Origin: Paenibacillus brevis
GTDB lineage: Bacteria > Bacillota > Bacilli > Paenibacillales > Paenibacillaceae
Assembly: GCF_018919145.1 (NCBI RefSeq)
Contig: NZ_JAHLQJ010000015.1
Span: 84,447-148,446, forward strand
DNA length: 64,000 bases
Reading direction: 5' to 3'
Below, piece after piece: positions 1-9,204 of this stretch (position 1 is its first letter; each line of letters opens with the position of its first letter). A program made the position numbers and the translations under genes. The notes below the pieces were generated by a model. It was not told where the DNA came from and ran no database searches. It worked only from the letters and a program-made list of their open reading frames with translations.

Positions 1-1
1 G

Positions 2-190
2 AGGGAGATTCTGCTCATCAGTCAATCGGATGCGGTGGATAGCAGTGTAGGGCTGGAAGACAAAATCCTGCTGGCGGAAAGTATTAAGTATGTGGTCATC
101 ATCGTATCCAGTCTGCCGGTGCTCCTGATGTATCCATTTGTTCAGCGGCACTTCGTGAAGGGCGTTATGATCGGCTCGATAAAAGGATAG
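2..190 (+). CDS. Sugar ABC transporter permease, C-terminal fragment
   Basis: This is the 3' end of a gene that begins before the window. The 62 visible codons end in VKGVMIGSIKG after a last membrane segment (VVIIVSSLPVLLMYPF). The same ending, KGVMIGSLKE, closes the LplC/YtcP-type permease at 19143-20036, so this is a CUT1-family permease (second permease of the pair). It would import a sugar together with a partner permease and a lipoprotein encoded upstream. The arabinofuranosidase gene starts 24 bp downstream, which suggests an arabino-oligosaccharide substrate; that link is inferred from position only. Confidence 0.85.
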   Translation, partial: REILLISQSDAVDSSVGLEDKILLAESIKYVVIIVSSLPVLLMYPFVQRHFVKGVMIGSIKG

Positions 191-213
191 GCGATAAGGG
201 GGAAGGAAGCGGA

Positions 214-2235
214 TTGGCATCCAAGGCGACGATTACGATACATGGCGATCAGATTAGCGAACATCAGGTAAATCCTTATTTGTTCGGACACTTTGTGGAG
301 GATATCCGCGATCATATGCAGGCGATGCTTGCCTTTCCCTTAAAGGACATGGACTTTGAGAGCGAGGCGGAAGGGAGACCGGCTGTCTCGGGAAGCTGGA
401 GCGCCTACACGAACGGGAGGAATACCCGGTATGCACTGGAGGCACCGGCCCTTAGACATTCGGGACGCGCGCAGCGGATTCGCATCGAAAGTGATGACGA
501 AGCCTATGCAGGAGTTTCACAGCGGACGGCGCTGCAAGGACCGATGGACTACCATGTCCGAATTGTGGCACGCGCATCTGTCGAACTGAAATATTTGATC
601 ATTGAAGCAGCGGATCGGCGTACGGAAGAGATTTTGGGCGAGGTGCGTATCGATCTGGCAAGTCATGACTGGAAGGAATACGAGGCGGAGTTGCCCATCC
701 AGAAGGCCTGTCCCGATGCCGAATTACGGATATACGTTCCGGAGGATCATCCGCGGTGGAAGGATCATGTATCCACGGGTATGCTATGGCTTGACCATGT
801 CTCTTTGCTGCCATTTGACCATGTGGGGCTCGTAAAGCGCGAGGTGCTGGAGATGACGAGGGCATTGAACGCTGGAATGATGCGCCTGGCGGGCAATTAC
901 ATTAGTGCTTACCACTTTGAACATGTTATCGGGCCTGTACTGGAGCGTCCCGTTATGTACAATGAGGCATGGGGAGGGTGGACACACAAATATTTCGGCA
1001 CCGATGAATTTGTTCAATTTTGCAAGGAGCTTAAGCTTGAACCGTTGATCTGCGTGAATGACGGGTCAGGAACACCAGAGGAGGCGGCGCGCTGGGTGGA
1101 ATACTGCAACGGCGGTATCGACACTCCGATGGGAGCCCTGCGGGCGGACAATGGTCATACTGAACCGTACAATGTAAAGTATTGGGAGATCGGGAATGAG
1201 GTTTGGGGCGATTGGCAGGTCGGTACGTGTACAGCGGAGCAATTCGCGGAGCGCTGCGTGTCTTTTGTACAAGCAATGAGAAAGGTGGATCCGGAACTTG
1301 CTATTATGGCTTGCGGGCACACCGATCAGGATTGGAATCGCGCCGTGCTCGATATTGCGGGCGAACACATTGATTATCTGACACTGCATTTGTACCATGG
1401 TTACGGAAGGTTTGGGATGGATAGACAGACAGCGGCGGAGGAGCGCTATAAGGCCATGGCCTCCTATCCAGAATGGACTCGAAGCCATATTCGGCAGACA
1501 TTAGAACAGATTCAAGCGGATAACAAGCACCGCCATATGAAGCTGGCCATTACAGAGTACAATACAATGTATTATCCCAACACGGTGCGAAAGGGATTGC
1601 CGGATGAGCATACCTTGGGCGCCGCCGTCGCCAATGCTGCTAATCTGAACGAAATGCTGAGGAACAGCGATAGGGTAGAAATCGGCAGCTTCTCTGATCT
1701 TGTAAACGGATGGCTGGGCGGTTGCATCCGGGTGGGGGATCATTATGCCGACCAGTATCGCGGCAGAACGCCCGGCTGGAGCGGACATCCCTTGACTGTC
1801 TACGGAACCCCGACCTACGAGGTAATGAAGCTGTATGCAAACCGGGATATCCGGAGGCTGCTGGCTGTTGATACTCAGTGTGACACCTTTTCGGTGCATG
1901 CGAACAAGCCGGTTCCGAAGAACCTGGAGCTGGATGCCTTGCCTGACCTGGACGTGGTGGCCGGCGTGAATGAGGACAAGAGTCTCGTTACTCTATTTAT
2001 CGTCAATCGCAGCCTCAAGGAGGTTACTGCCCGGTTGAACCTGCTCGACTTAGAACCATCACAAGACTGGATACTCCATGAGATTACGAGTGATTCCTTT
2101 GCTGATATCAATTCCGTCTTTTCACCGGACTTGATTACCTGTACTACAAGCAGTATTCCTCCAGAGATCTGGCGCGACGGGCTGCGGCTTCGTCCGTCAT
2201 CCATTTATGCGCTTGAAATCCAAACAGACAGATAA
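214..2235 (+). CDS. Alpha-L-arabinofuranosidase, GH51
   Basis: This is a cytoplasmic retaining glycosidase that removes arabinofuranosyl groups from arabino-oligosaccharides. No signal peptide is seen. GH51 landmarks are the N-terminal NPYLFGHFVED, GNYISAYHFEHVIGP near residue 228, the acid/base Glu329 in WEIGNEVWG and the nucleophile Glu448 in AITEYNT. At 673 residues it is longer than the usual 500 or so. The extra length lies at about residues 55-210, between the first strand and the barrel, and reads like a beta-sandwich carbohydrate-binding insertion. The start is TTG, preceded by a GGGGGAAGGAAG ribosome-binding site. It lies 24 bp after a sugar permease and probably belongs to the same operon. 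Confidence 0.9.
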   Translation: MASKATITIHGDQISEHQVNPYLFGHFVEDIRDHMQAMLAFPLKDMDFESEAEGRPAVSGSWSAYTNGRNTRYALEAPALRHSGRAQRIRIESDDEAYAGVSQRTALQGPMDYHVRIVARASVELKYLIIEAADRRTEEILGEVRIDLASHDWKEYEAELPIQKACPDAELRIYVPEDHPRWKDHVSTGMLWLDHVSLLPFDHVGLVKREVLEMTRALNAGMMRLAGNYISAYHFEHVIGPVLERPVMYNEAWGGWTHKYFGTDEFVQFCKELKLEPLICVNDGSGTPEEAARWVEYCNGGIDTPMGALRADNGHTEPYNVKYWEIGNEVWGDWQVGTCTAEQFAERCVSFVQAMRKVDPELAIMACGHTDQDWNRAVLDIAGEHIDYLTLHLYHGYGRFGMDRQTAAEERYKAMASYPEWTRSHIRQTLEQIQADNKHRHMKLAITEYNTMYYPNTVRKGLPDEHTLGAAVANAANLNEMLRNSDRVEIGSFSDLVNGWLGGCIRVGDHYADQYRGRTPGWSGHPLTVYGTPTYEVMKLYANRDIRRLLAVDTQCDTFSVHANKPVPKNLELDALPDLDVVAGVNEDKSLVTLFIVNRSLKEVTARLNLLDLEPSQDWILHEITSDSFADINSVFSPDLITCTTSSIPPEIWRDGLRLRPSSIYALEIQTDR

Positions 2236-2244
2236 TAAATCTTA

Positions 2245-2266
2245 GGCAGCCGTCAAAACGGCTGCC
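2245..2266. terminator. Bidirectional terminator between convergent genes
   Basis: Arms GGCAGCCG and CGGCTGCC enclose a six-base loop and are followed by ATTTTAA on the plus strand. It separates the arabinofuranosidase from the minus-strand dismutase. The dismutase stop codon lies inside the hairpin, so its last codons form one arm. Confidence 0.8.
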
Positions 2267-3383
2267 ATTTTAATGTTCTTGCTTGTTCGAAGCGTTCTGC
2301 GACTGCTGGCCAGTATACGACATTCCACCAATCCTGGATGTAATCCTTGCGTTTGTTCTGATGCTTCAAATAGTAGGCGTGCTCCCAGACATCCAGCGGA
2401 AGGAGAGGAACGATGTCCCATTGGGACAGGTTCTGATGCTTCTCGGCAGTCAGGATTTCGAGCCGATGGCTTCGGGGACTCCAGACGAGTACAGCCCAGC
2501 CGCCTCCCTCGACCTTCTCAGCAGCACTTGAAAATTGCTTATGGAACGCATCGTAGCTGCCGAAATCCTGTTTGATCTGCTCCAACAGAGCGCCTTCCGG
2601 CTTGCCGCCGCCTTGCGGATTCATAATGTCCCAGAAAATCGTATGCAGATAGTGTCCGGCTCCATTGAAGGCCAACTCCCTTTCCCAATGCTTCACCAGA
2701 TCGAAGTTGCCGGATTTGCGCGCTTCCTGAAGCTTGATCTCGGCCTTGTTCAGATCGTCGACATAGGTCTGATGATGCTTGTCATGATGGATGCGCATCG
2801 TCTCCTCATCAATATACGGCTCAAGTGCATTATAGGCATAGGGCAGAGGGGGGAGCGTATGCCCGCCGATCGGAACCGGACGGTCTTGCTCACGCGGAAC
2901 GGAACCTTTATCCGCGCGGAAGAGGGGAGACTCGTTAGTCAGGCTTTCAGCAATGCGGCCAGGTTGATTGAGCGTCTCCAGTACGCCGAGGAAATATTCC
3001 GATTCCCGAATAATGTGGAGCAGAACCGTCTTGGCTAAGGGGACGGATTTAGCGGCCTTGCTCTGATCGAGAATGTAATAAAGCTGCCGGATGAACTCGG
3101 CGGATTGCCGGAAGGAAGCGTCCAGCAGCTTCTCGGTTTCCCGGATTAATTCAGGGTCGCAGGCCGCTTCTTTAGACGTGATGCCGTATTGAAGCAGTTG
3201 GTCGGCAGCTTCGTATGTTGAAGTGAACACGTCCTTCCATTCATTCAGCAGCTTGACAAAGCCTTCTTCGAGTCCTGGAATAATCGCCTGTATAACCTCG
3301 GTATGCTCAGCCTCCTGCTCTTTCCAGAACCGAATTTCCTCCAGAATCCGGACAGGCAAAAAAGGCCCGTAAACGGTTAGCAT
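2253..3383 (-). CDS. Fe/Mn superoxide dismutase with N-terminal DUF2935-like domain
   Basis: Residues 175-376 are a complete Fe/Mn superoxide dismutase (HTLPPLPYAYNALEPYID start). The four metal ligands can be placed at His199 (IHHDKHH), His247 (HYLHTIFWD), Asp331 and His335 (DVWEHAYY). Residues 1-150 form an extra all-helical region (EEIRFWKEQEAEHTEVI, then ESEYFLGVLETL) resembling DUF2935, a ferritin-like helical bundle; that assignment is from memory of the family. No signal peptide is seen, so it should act in the cytoplasm against superoxide. Normal dismutases are about 200 residues, so the fusion is the notable feature. The start ATG follows AAGGAGGTTTC. It faces the arabinofuranosidase and shares its terminator. 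Confidence 0.88.
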   Translation of the reverse strand: MLTVYGPFLPVRILEEIRFWKEQEAEHTEVIQAIIPGLEEGFVKLLNEWKDVFTSTYEAADQLLQYGITSKEAACDPELIRETEKLLDASFRQSAEFIRQLYYILDQSKAAKSVPLAKTVLLHIIRESEYFLGVLETLNQPGRIAESLTNESPLFRADKGSVPREQDRPVPIGGHTLPPLPYAYNALEPYIDEETMRIHHDKHHQTYVDDLNKAEIKLQEARKSGNFDLVKHWERELAFNGAGHYLHTIFWDIMNPQGGGKPEGALLEQIKQDFGSYDAFHKQFSSAAEKVEGGGWAVLVWSPRSHRLEILTAEKHQNLSQWDIVPLLPLDVWEHAYYLKHQNKRKDYIQDWWNVVYWPAVAERFEQARTLKWQPF

Positions 3384-3482
3384 GAAATGAAACCTCCTTG
3401 AGAATAAATGATCACTACGACCAGTTTATTTTCAAGGGGGCTTGGACTATGCCAAACATTTTCAGGCCAAAGCCTCCGGCTT

Positions 3483-4490
3483 CTATTTCGCTGCCGATAC
3501 AGTTGATTGTCCGATCTTGCTAAGGAAGGTGGAGACCAGACGAAGATATTGCTTGGGATACTCCCGATAAATAAGCTCATGATAAGAGCCTTCTACAATC
3601 CATACATCCGAGGCCGGATTGGTCTGATTGGCAGCCAGCTTTTCTGCGATAGGGTAGGGTGCCTTCTCATCACGGGTTCCATGGATGAACTGGATCGGAA
3701 AGGGATAATCGGTTGTCTTAACCTCCTGATAAGGAATTTGCCGCAAGCTGGTTCCATTCAAAATGGGGAGCAGCATGCCAATGATCTCCAGGGAAGGATG
3801 GCGTGGCAGGCCAATATACTGCCGGATATTATGGTACATAGTATCCGGTTCAAGCAGGAAGGTACTGTCGAGAATCATTCCGTCGATCTCGTCGGTCTTC
3901 AGTGCTGCCTGGAGAGCCGTGCCGGCGCCCATAGAGAATCCCCATACGATAATCTCCTGGCTTCCCCGCTGTTTAGCGAATTGGATCGCGCCGAGCAGCT
4001 GCTGGGCCTCTTTTTTGCCTCCTGTGGCTACTTCCTTACTGTTCTGGGCCGCAAAGCCATAGTCGAACATCACGACATTAAAATCCAGATTGTGTGCAAA
4101 ATGGGCCAGATCATACATCGGAATCCATGTTTCCTCCCGATTGGCGCCATAGCCATGACTGAACACGATTGTCTTGTCTGAATCCTCTGCGGGAATATAC
4201 CAGCCCTGCATCATCCGGCTGCCGTCGGCAGCCGGGAAGAGAATATCCTCATACTCGAGATTCTTGGCCAGCTTGGGATTGGAGTAGAGCGGAGCGACGG
4301 TCGGGTTCGATAGTACCCATGCGATGAAGCCGTGCAAGGCAATAAAGCAGAAGCTAAGGAAGAAGACAAGTGACAACAGCAGTGCGATGGATATATTTTT
4401 GAAGCTAAAGCGGGAAGAAGGCGGTGCAGAAGCTTCAGGAGCAGTAGACGCGGAAGATGGAAGCAGTTCAACAGGATAATTCGGTCCCAT
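3483..4490 (-). CDS. Membrane-anchored alpha/beta hydrolase, YqkD-like
   Basis: A proline/serine-rich N-terminus is followed by one membrane segment at about residues 32-60, then an alpha/beta-hydrolase domain facing outwards. The catalytic triad can be read as Ser186 (GFSMGAG elbow), Asp274 (GTRDEKAP) and His304 (SYHELIY). An oxyanion-type HGYGANRE lies near residue 112. The layout matches the B. subtilis YqkD group of uncharacterised hydrolases; the substrate is unknown. The start ATG has a GGGGGAGGAA ribosome-binding site directly upstream. The dismutase follows 100 bp downstream on the same strand, so the two may be cotranscribed. Confidence 0.8.
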   Translation of the reverse strand: MGPNYPVELLPSSASTAPEASAPPSSRFSFKNISIALLLSLVFFLSFCFIALHGFIAWVLSNPTVAPLYSNPKLAKNLEYEDILFPAADGSRMMQGWYIPAEDSDKTIVFSHGYGANREETWIPMYDLAHFAHNLDFNVVMFDYGFAAQNSKEVATGGKKEAQQLLGAIQFAKQRGSQEIIVWGFSMGAGTALQAALKTDEIDGMILDSTFLLEPDTMYHNIRQYIGLPRHPSLEIIGMLLPILNGTSLRQIPYQEVKTTDYPFPIQFIHGTRDEKAPYPIAEKLAANQTNPASDVWIVEGSYHELIYREYPKQYLRLVSTFLSKIGQSTVSAAK

Positions 4491-4645
4491 GTTCCTCCCC
4501 CTCCTCTAAGATCGTAATAAGAATATGAATCATTTCTTTATGAAAGACACGAATTTTATGTCGAAAACACTCATATTTTCTGATTTAATCGTATGACGAG
4601 GCATGGGTTCTGTCAATCCGGCGGAGATAATTGGATAGATGCAGA

Positions 4646-4675
4646 TTGACGTTTTCCAGACGACGTGATTATAAT
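4646..4675 (+). promoter_or_regulatory. SigmaA-type promoter of the IclR gene
   Basis: TTGACG (-35) and TATAAT (-10) are separated by 18 bp, 54 bp ahead of the start codon. The inverted repeat just downstream would overlap the transcript start. Confidence 0.7.
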
Positions 4676-4686
4676 TTATGTAACCA

Positions 4687-4705
4687 GGTTTCATATAGTG
4701 AAACC
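4687..4705. promoter_or_regulatory. Probable IclR operator
   Basis: A perfect inverted repeat, GGTTTCA-tatag-TGAAACC, lies 12 bp after the -10 box and 23 bp before the regulator's start. GTTTCA/TGAAAC half-sites are typical of KdgR-like members of the IclR family. Its place suggests autorepression by blocking RNA polymerase. Confidence 0.6.
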
Positions 4706-4728
4706 GACAGAGAGAGGGATGAACCCTG

Positions 4729-5475
4729 ATGGAGGAGCGAAAACTAACGGTTCGCGCTGTCGAGAGGGCGCTTGATATATTATTATGCTTTACCAAGCAA
4801 AGAGATCTGAGCTTGACGGAAATCGCCGGGGAGATCAGTCTTCACAAAAGTACGGTACATCGCTTGCTTACGACCTTGGAGGAGAAGGGATTTGTTATCC
4901 GTGATTCGGCGACAGAGAAATACCGGCTTGGTTTGAAAATATGGGAGCTATCCGTCCATTTATCAGAGGGTGATGAGCCGGCGATCCTGCTGCAGCCGCG
5001 GATGGAGCAGCTAAGAGACAGACTGGGCGAGACGGTCAGTCTGTACTTGCTGGATGGAACGGATCGGCTACGTATCCAGGCTGTGCAGAGCAATCAGGCC
5101 ATTCGGCGCGTGGCTCCGGTCGGGGCGAGATTGCCGTTATTCGTAGGCGCTTCGAGCAAGGTGCTGGTTGCCTATGCTCCGGATGAAGTGCTTCAATCTG
5201 TTCTGAATAGCCCGGAATGGCCCTCAAGCATAGATCGTGCCGAATATATAACTCAACTGGAGCGGATTCGGGAGATCGGATATGCCACCAGTTATGAAGA
5301 GAGAGAACCCGGGGCAGCGGCCGTGTCCGTGCCGATTCTGAACCGAAGGGGAGAACTGGCGGCAGCCCTGTCCGTATCCGGGCCTGTCAGCCGTATGTCC
5401 CAGCAGACGTTGGATGAGATTGCTCCTGTGGTGATGGAAGCGGCGAAGGATATGGGAATGATGATGATTCTATAA
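4729..5475 (+). CDS. IclR-family transcriptional regulator
   Basis: The 248-residue protein has an N-terminal winged helix-turn-helix (about residues 10-65, SLTEIAGEISLHKSTVHRLL) and a C-terminal IclR effector domain (about residues 80-245, with GARLPLFVGASSKVLVAY and EEREPGAAAVSVPI). IclR proteins bind a small metabolite through the C-terminal domain and usually repress or activate the neighbouring catabolic operon. It lies 245 bp upstream of the peptide-type importer operon in the same direction and is the likely regulator of it. The effector is unknown. A perfect palindrome in its own leader suggests autoregulation. Confidence 0.9.
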   Translation: MEERKLTVRAVERALDILLCFTKQRDLSLTEIAGEISLHKSTVHRLLTTLEEKGFVIRDSATEKYRLGLKIWELSVHLSEGDEPAILLQPRMEQLRDRLGETVSLYLLDGTDRLRIQAVQSNQAIRRVAPVGARLPLFVGASSKVLVAYAPDEVLQSVLNSPEWPSSIDRAEYITQLERIREIGYATSYEEREPGAAAVSVPILNRRGELAAALSVSGPVSRMSQQTLDEIAPVVMEAAKDMGMMMIL

Positions 5476-5643
5476 TAGAAGACATCAGATGACAATTTTA
5501 TAGATGCAGAACGGCGGCGTCATTTTTCTCCAATGAGCAAACTGGCGCTCTTTCTATTTTGCCTTGTCGATCTTAATAAAGCGGATACATTTCCATAGCT
5601 GGAAGAAAGTCCTCGAATCCCTTGCGGCGCTTGAAATTTAAGG

Positions 5644-5673
5644 TTTGACAGATGTCAAATACCAGTGCATAAT
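5644..5673 (+). promoter_or_regulatory. Promoter with overlapping palindromic operator, importer operon
   Basis: TTGACA (5645-5650) and CATAAT (5668-5673) are 17 bp apart, 48 bp before the lipoprotein gene. The -35 box sits inside a perfect 16-bp palindrome, TTTGACAGATGTCAAA (5644-5659). A regulator bound there would occlude the promoter. This palindrome differs from the one in front of the IclR gene. Confidence 0.6.
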
Positions 5674-5720
5674 ACTATTCAAACTAATTCAATAGGATTT
5701 ATCGGACAGGAGGTCAGAAG

Positions 5721-7352
5721 ATGTCGAAGAAGTATGCATTTTCAAGAAAATTGTGGGTGACAGGTATTTGCACCCTGCTCATATTGGTCCTGGTTGCAGG
5801 TTGCTCCGGCGGCCAATCATCCTCTGGATCGAATGAGAATGCCGGTCAGAATACGAATCAAGCCGGACAAACAGAAGGAAATACCGGAGCGAATTCAGAC
5901 CAGGCAGCAACGGGAGGAACCTTTGTTTATGGGCGTCCGGCTGCTGTGAACTCTTTTGATCTTCATAATCAGATTACGGCCAATAACGCGTTTGCGATCG
6001 ACAAAGTATTCGAATCGCTGTTGTCCTTCAATAGTGACGGGGAAATTGTCGATTGGCTGGCCGAATCGCATAGCGTTAGCGAGGATGGCCTTACTTATAC
6101 CTTTGTGCTTCGGGACGGTGTGAAGTTCTCGAACGGTACCGATGTAACCGCAGAGGATGCGGTATTCTCGCTGGAGAGACATTTAGAGGTAGGAGGACCG
6201 CTTGCGATTGCGGCCAAGGTTGATTCAGTCAAAGCACAGGATGCGAAGACCCTGGTCATTACTCTGCAAGAATCGTACACTCCGTTCCTGTCTGAGCTTT
6301 CCAATTTCTCCAACGGGATTATCCCTAAGGATTTTGGAGGCGTGAGTGAGGAAGAGTTCTTTAAGCAACCTGTTGGAACCGGCCCTTTCGTAGTTGAAAG
6401 CTGGGATCCGACCGGAGACGTTACCTTTACGAAGAATCCATATTACTGGCAAGAAGGCAAGCCTTATATCGACAAGCTCGTATATAAGCTGATCGAGGAT
6501 GATAGCCAAGCTATTAACCAGCTCAAGGCTGGAGAAGTGGACGCGATTGAATCGCTGGCTTTGCAAAATGCCAATGAAATTAAGGAAGGCTCCGACACAG
6601 CTGTTGCTGAGAATGGCAGCTGGGTGACAGAGCAGATCTTCTTTAATACTCTTGATGAACACTTTGCTGATATCCATGTACGTCGCGCTTTGGCCCAGGC
6701 GATTGATCGCGAGGGATTGACCAATGCACTGACCTTCGGCTATGCCCAGACAGCGACCTCTTTGCTGCCAACGGCCATTCCATATAACTCCAATGACACC
6801 GTCAAGGCTCTGGAGTTCAATGTAGAGGCGGCTAAGCAGGAGCTCGCTCAATCAGCTTACCCGAACGGCTTCTCGACCAAGCTGCTGATTGCCTCGGGGA
6901 ACAGCTCGCGAGCCCAGGCTGCGCAGATTATTCAGGCGGCAGGGAAAGAGATCGGCATTAACATTGAGATCGAATCCATCGAGTTGGCGGCGTTCCGTGA
7001 GCGTTTCTTCGCTTATGACTTCTCGATTATGATTAACAGCGGCCAAGCGGATTCGCCGGAAGCGAACTCAATCATTGCATTCCAGACAGATCCGGACGGC
7101 TTCAGCAAGTCGTACTGGACTCACTATACCAACGATGAAGTAACCGGATTGCTCCGTGAAGGCCAGAAGACGCAGGATGGTGAGGAACGCGCAGCCACCT
7201 ATGCCAAGCTGCTGCAAATTTTGGCCGATGAAGTACCGTACATTCCGCTGTATTATCCTGAGATTCTGAAGGGTGTCCGTTCTTCTGTAGACGGCCTGAT
7301 CGTATTGCCGAACGGAAGTCTCCGCTTTGAAGAAGTCCGGATCGGGCAATGA
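5721..7352 (+). CDS. Peptide-type ABC transporter substrate-binding lipoprotein
   Basis: A lipoprotein signal ends at Cys28 (LVLVAGC), followed by a Ser/Gly/Asn-rich linker and an SBP_bac_5 domain (family 5 solute-binding protein). Typical segments are FESLLSFNSDGEIVDWLAES, LRDGVKFSNGTDVTAEDAV and VGTGPFVVESWDPTG. It would capture a di- or oligopeptide-like compound outside the membrane and hand it to the two permeases. It is the first gene of an operon whose next six genes each overlap the preceding one. The downstream aminotransferase-like protein and amidohydrolase suggest an amide-bonded substrate; the actual ligand cannot be read from the sequence. Confidence 0.9.
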   Translation: MSKKYAFSRKLWVTGICTLLILVLVAGCSGGQSSSGSNENAGQNTNQAGQTEGNTGANSDQAATGGTFVYGRPAAVNSFDLHNQITANNAFAIDKVFESLLSFNSDGEIVDWLAESHSVSEDGLTYTFVLRDGVKFSNGTDVTAEDAVFSLERHLEVGGPLAIAAKVDSVKAQDAKTLVITLQESYTPFLSELSNFSNGIIPKDFGGVSEEEFFKQPVGTGPFVVESWDPTGDVTFTKNPYYWQEGKPYIDKLVYKLIEDDSQAINQLKAGEVDAIESLALQNANEIKEGSDTAVAENGSWVTEQIFFNTLDEHFADIHVRRALAQAIDREGLTNALTFGYAQTATSLLPTAIPYNSNDTVKALEFNVEAAKQELAQSAYPNGFSTKLLIASGNSSRAQAAQIIQAAGKEIGINIEIESIELAAFRERFFAYDFSIMINSGQADSPEANSIIAFQTDPDGFSKSYWTHYTNDEVTGLLREGQKTQDGEERAATYAKLLQILADEVPYIPLYYPEILKGVRSSVDGLIVLPNGSLRFEEVRIGQ

Positions 7353-8341
7353 TGAACGAAGATCAAGTCCTTAATGCATCTGGCTCCAAAAAACGGGGAT
7401 CATCCTACAGATGGTTGTTCATTACGGCTGCAAGATCCTTCATTGTCATCGTCTGCGTCATGATTGCTGTATTTTTCCTGATACGGATTGTGCCGGGAGA
7501 TCCTGCGAAGATGATTCTAGGTGAATATGCCACGCCAGAAGCGCTCGAGAGCATGCATCATGCTCTCGGGCTTGATCTTTCGTTAGGAGAACAATTTCTT
7601 CGGTTTCTAAGTAATTTATTTACGCAAGGAGATACAGGCAACTCGATCGTATCCGGGAATTCGACCCGGGTTCTGATCGCGGAGCGTGCGCCGGTCACGC
7701 TGCTGTTAATTGCGATGTCCTCTGTCCTTGCGATTATTATTGCCCTGCTGTTGGCTACCCTGGCTTCCACCAATAAAAATAAGTGGCCGGATCATCTGAT
7801 CCGAATCTTCCCCACGGTTACGATGGGAATGCCTGTATTTTGGGTTGGATTGCTATTGATCCTCCTGTTTGGAGTACGTCTGCGCTGGTTCCCGGTAGGA
7901 GGGGCGGGTGAAGGCTGGGGCATGGTCTACAGTCTGATTCTTCCCTCGATTACGGTTGCGTTCTCTCAGATGCCTACACTTGTCCGTTCTCTGCGTGCGC
8001 AGATGCTGGACGTGCTGGAATCTGATTTTATCGTCACTTTGAAAGCAGCTCAAATCCCAAGCAGGGTCATTCTGTTCAAGCATGTGCTGCGAAATGCGGC
8101 CCTGCCGACGCTCATGCTGTTTGGTGTTAACTTGTCCTACTTGATTGGCGGGACACTGGTGGTAGAGCAGGTCTTCGGCATAAAAGGAATCGGCAGCTTG
8201 CTCTTTTCCTCCATTTCCAATCGGGACTTCCCGGTCATTCAAGGCATCGCCCTCTACTGTGCGGTTGCCGTTGTGATCATCAGCCTTCTGGTTGAGATCG
8301 TATCTTGGTGGCTGGATCCCAGAACGAAGGGGAAGTCATGA
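7349..8341 (+). CDS. Peptide-type ABC permease, DppB-like
   Basis: The protein has about six membrane segments. The first is preceded by a basic N-terminus, and FFLIRIVPGDPAKMILGEYATPE is the hallmark opening of DppB/OppB permeases. The EAA-type coupling loop is seen at about residues 220-245 (SDFIVTLKAAQIPSRVILFKHVLRNA). It forms the channel with the next gene. It begins in a 4-bp ATGA overlap with the lipoprotein gene, so translation is probably coupled. Confidence 0.92.
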   Translation: MMNEDQVLNASGSKKRGSSYRWLFITAARSFIVIVCVMIAVFFLIRIVPGDPAKMILGEYATPEALESMHHALGLDLSLGEQFLRFLSNLFTQGDTGNSIVSGNSTRVLIAERAPVTLLLIAMSSVLAIIIALLLATLASTNKNKWPDHLIRIFPTVTMGMPVFWVGLLLILLFGVRLRWFPVGGAGEGWGMVYSLILPSITVAFSQMPTLVRSLRAQMLDVLESDFIVTLKAAQIPSRVILFKHVLRNAALPTLMLFGVNLSYLIGGTLVVEQVFGIKGIGSLLFSSISNRDFPVIQGIALYCAVAVVIISLLVEIVSWWLDPRTKGKS

Positions 8342-9204
8342 AAACAATAAGCCCACACAACCTAACCGGCCCGAATCGGAAAAGCCAAGGCACCTTGCGG
8401 CGGATTCTCAAGAATCCAACACTGCTGGGAGGCATCATTATGCTTGCCATCCTGGTTCTGCTGGCGATTCTTATCCCGGTAATCAGTCCCTACGACCCTT
8501 CTGCGCAGGATCTGCGTGCATTTCTTCAGCCACCTTCAGCAGACCATTGGCTAGGAACGGATCAGCTGGGGCGGGATTTGTTTACAAGACTTATTTATGC
8601 GGCACGAACCGATCTGTCCATCATGGTCTTGGCCGAGATCATTCCGTTCTGTACGGGGATCTTTCTGGGGATGCTGGCAGGTTATTACGGCAAATGGATG
8701 GATAACATCATTTCACTGGTCACGGACACCTTTATCGCATTTCCCTTTTATTTGATCGTAATCATTGTTGCATTTGCCAGCGGGGCTGGACAGCGGGGGA
8801 TCTTCATCACCTTCATGCTCGTAGGCTGGATTGTGTTCGCCCGGGTAACTCGCGGAGTTACTGTATCGCTTCGTCAGCAGGAGTGGGTTGCCTCCGCACA
8901 GACTCTTGGTCTTTCCGGCATTAGAATTATGTTCCGCCACATTCTGCCTAACGTGCTTCCCCAGGCGGTGGTGGTGCTGATGACCGATATGGTGGGCCTG
9001 TTGGTTGCGATCGTTACCCTTGGTTACTTGGGGATCGGCATTGCACCGCCTACCCCTGACTGGGGAACGATGATTTCAGATGGGCAGTCATTCATTACAA
9101 CAGCCTGGTGGCTGTCTGCCATGCCGGGATTGGCAGTAGTATATACAGGGATTGCCTTATCCTTGGTAGGGGATGGGCTGGCTGATTTATGGAGGAGGAG
9201 ATAA
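8338..9204 (+). CDS. Peptide-type ABC permease, DppC-like
   Basis: The 288-residue second permease shows the DppC signature near the N-terminus (PYDPSAQDLRAFLQPPS, HWLGTDQLGRDLFTRLIY) and a coupling loop, WVASAQTLGLSGIRIMFRHI. I place the start at the ATG in the ATGA overlap with the previous stop, which has AAGGGGAAG in front. An upstream in-frame GTG at 8305 lies within the previous gene and has no such site. It pairs with the DppB-like permease in the cytoplasmic membrane. Confidence 0.92.
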   Translation: MKTISPHNLTGPNRKSQGTLRRILKNPTLLGGIIMLAILVLLAILIPVISPYDPSAQDLRAFLQPPSADHWLGTDQLGRDLFTRLIYAARTDLSIMVLAEIIPFCTGIFLGMLAGYYGKWMDNIISLVTDTFIAFPFYLIVIIVAFASGAGQRGIFITFMLVGWIVFARVTRGVTVSLRQQEWVASAQTLGLSGIRIMFRHILPNVLPQAVVVLMTDMVGLLVAIVTLGYLGIGIAPPTPDWGTMISDGQSFITTAWWLSAMPGLAVVYTGIALSLVGDGLADLWRRR

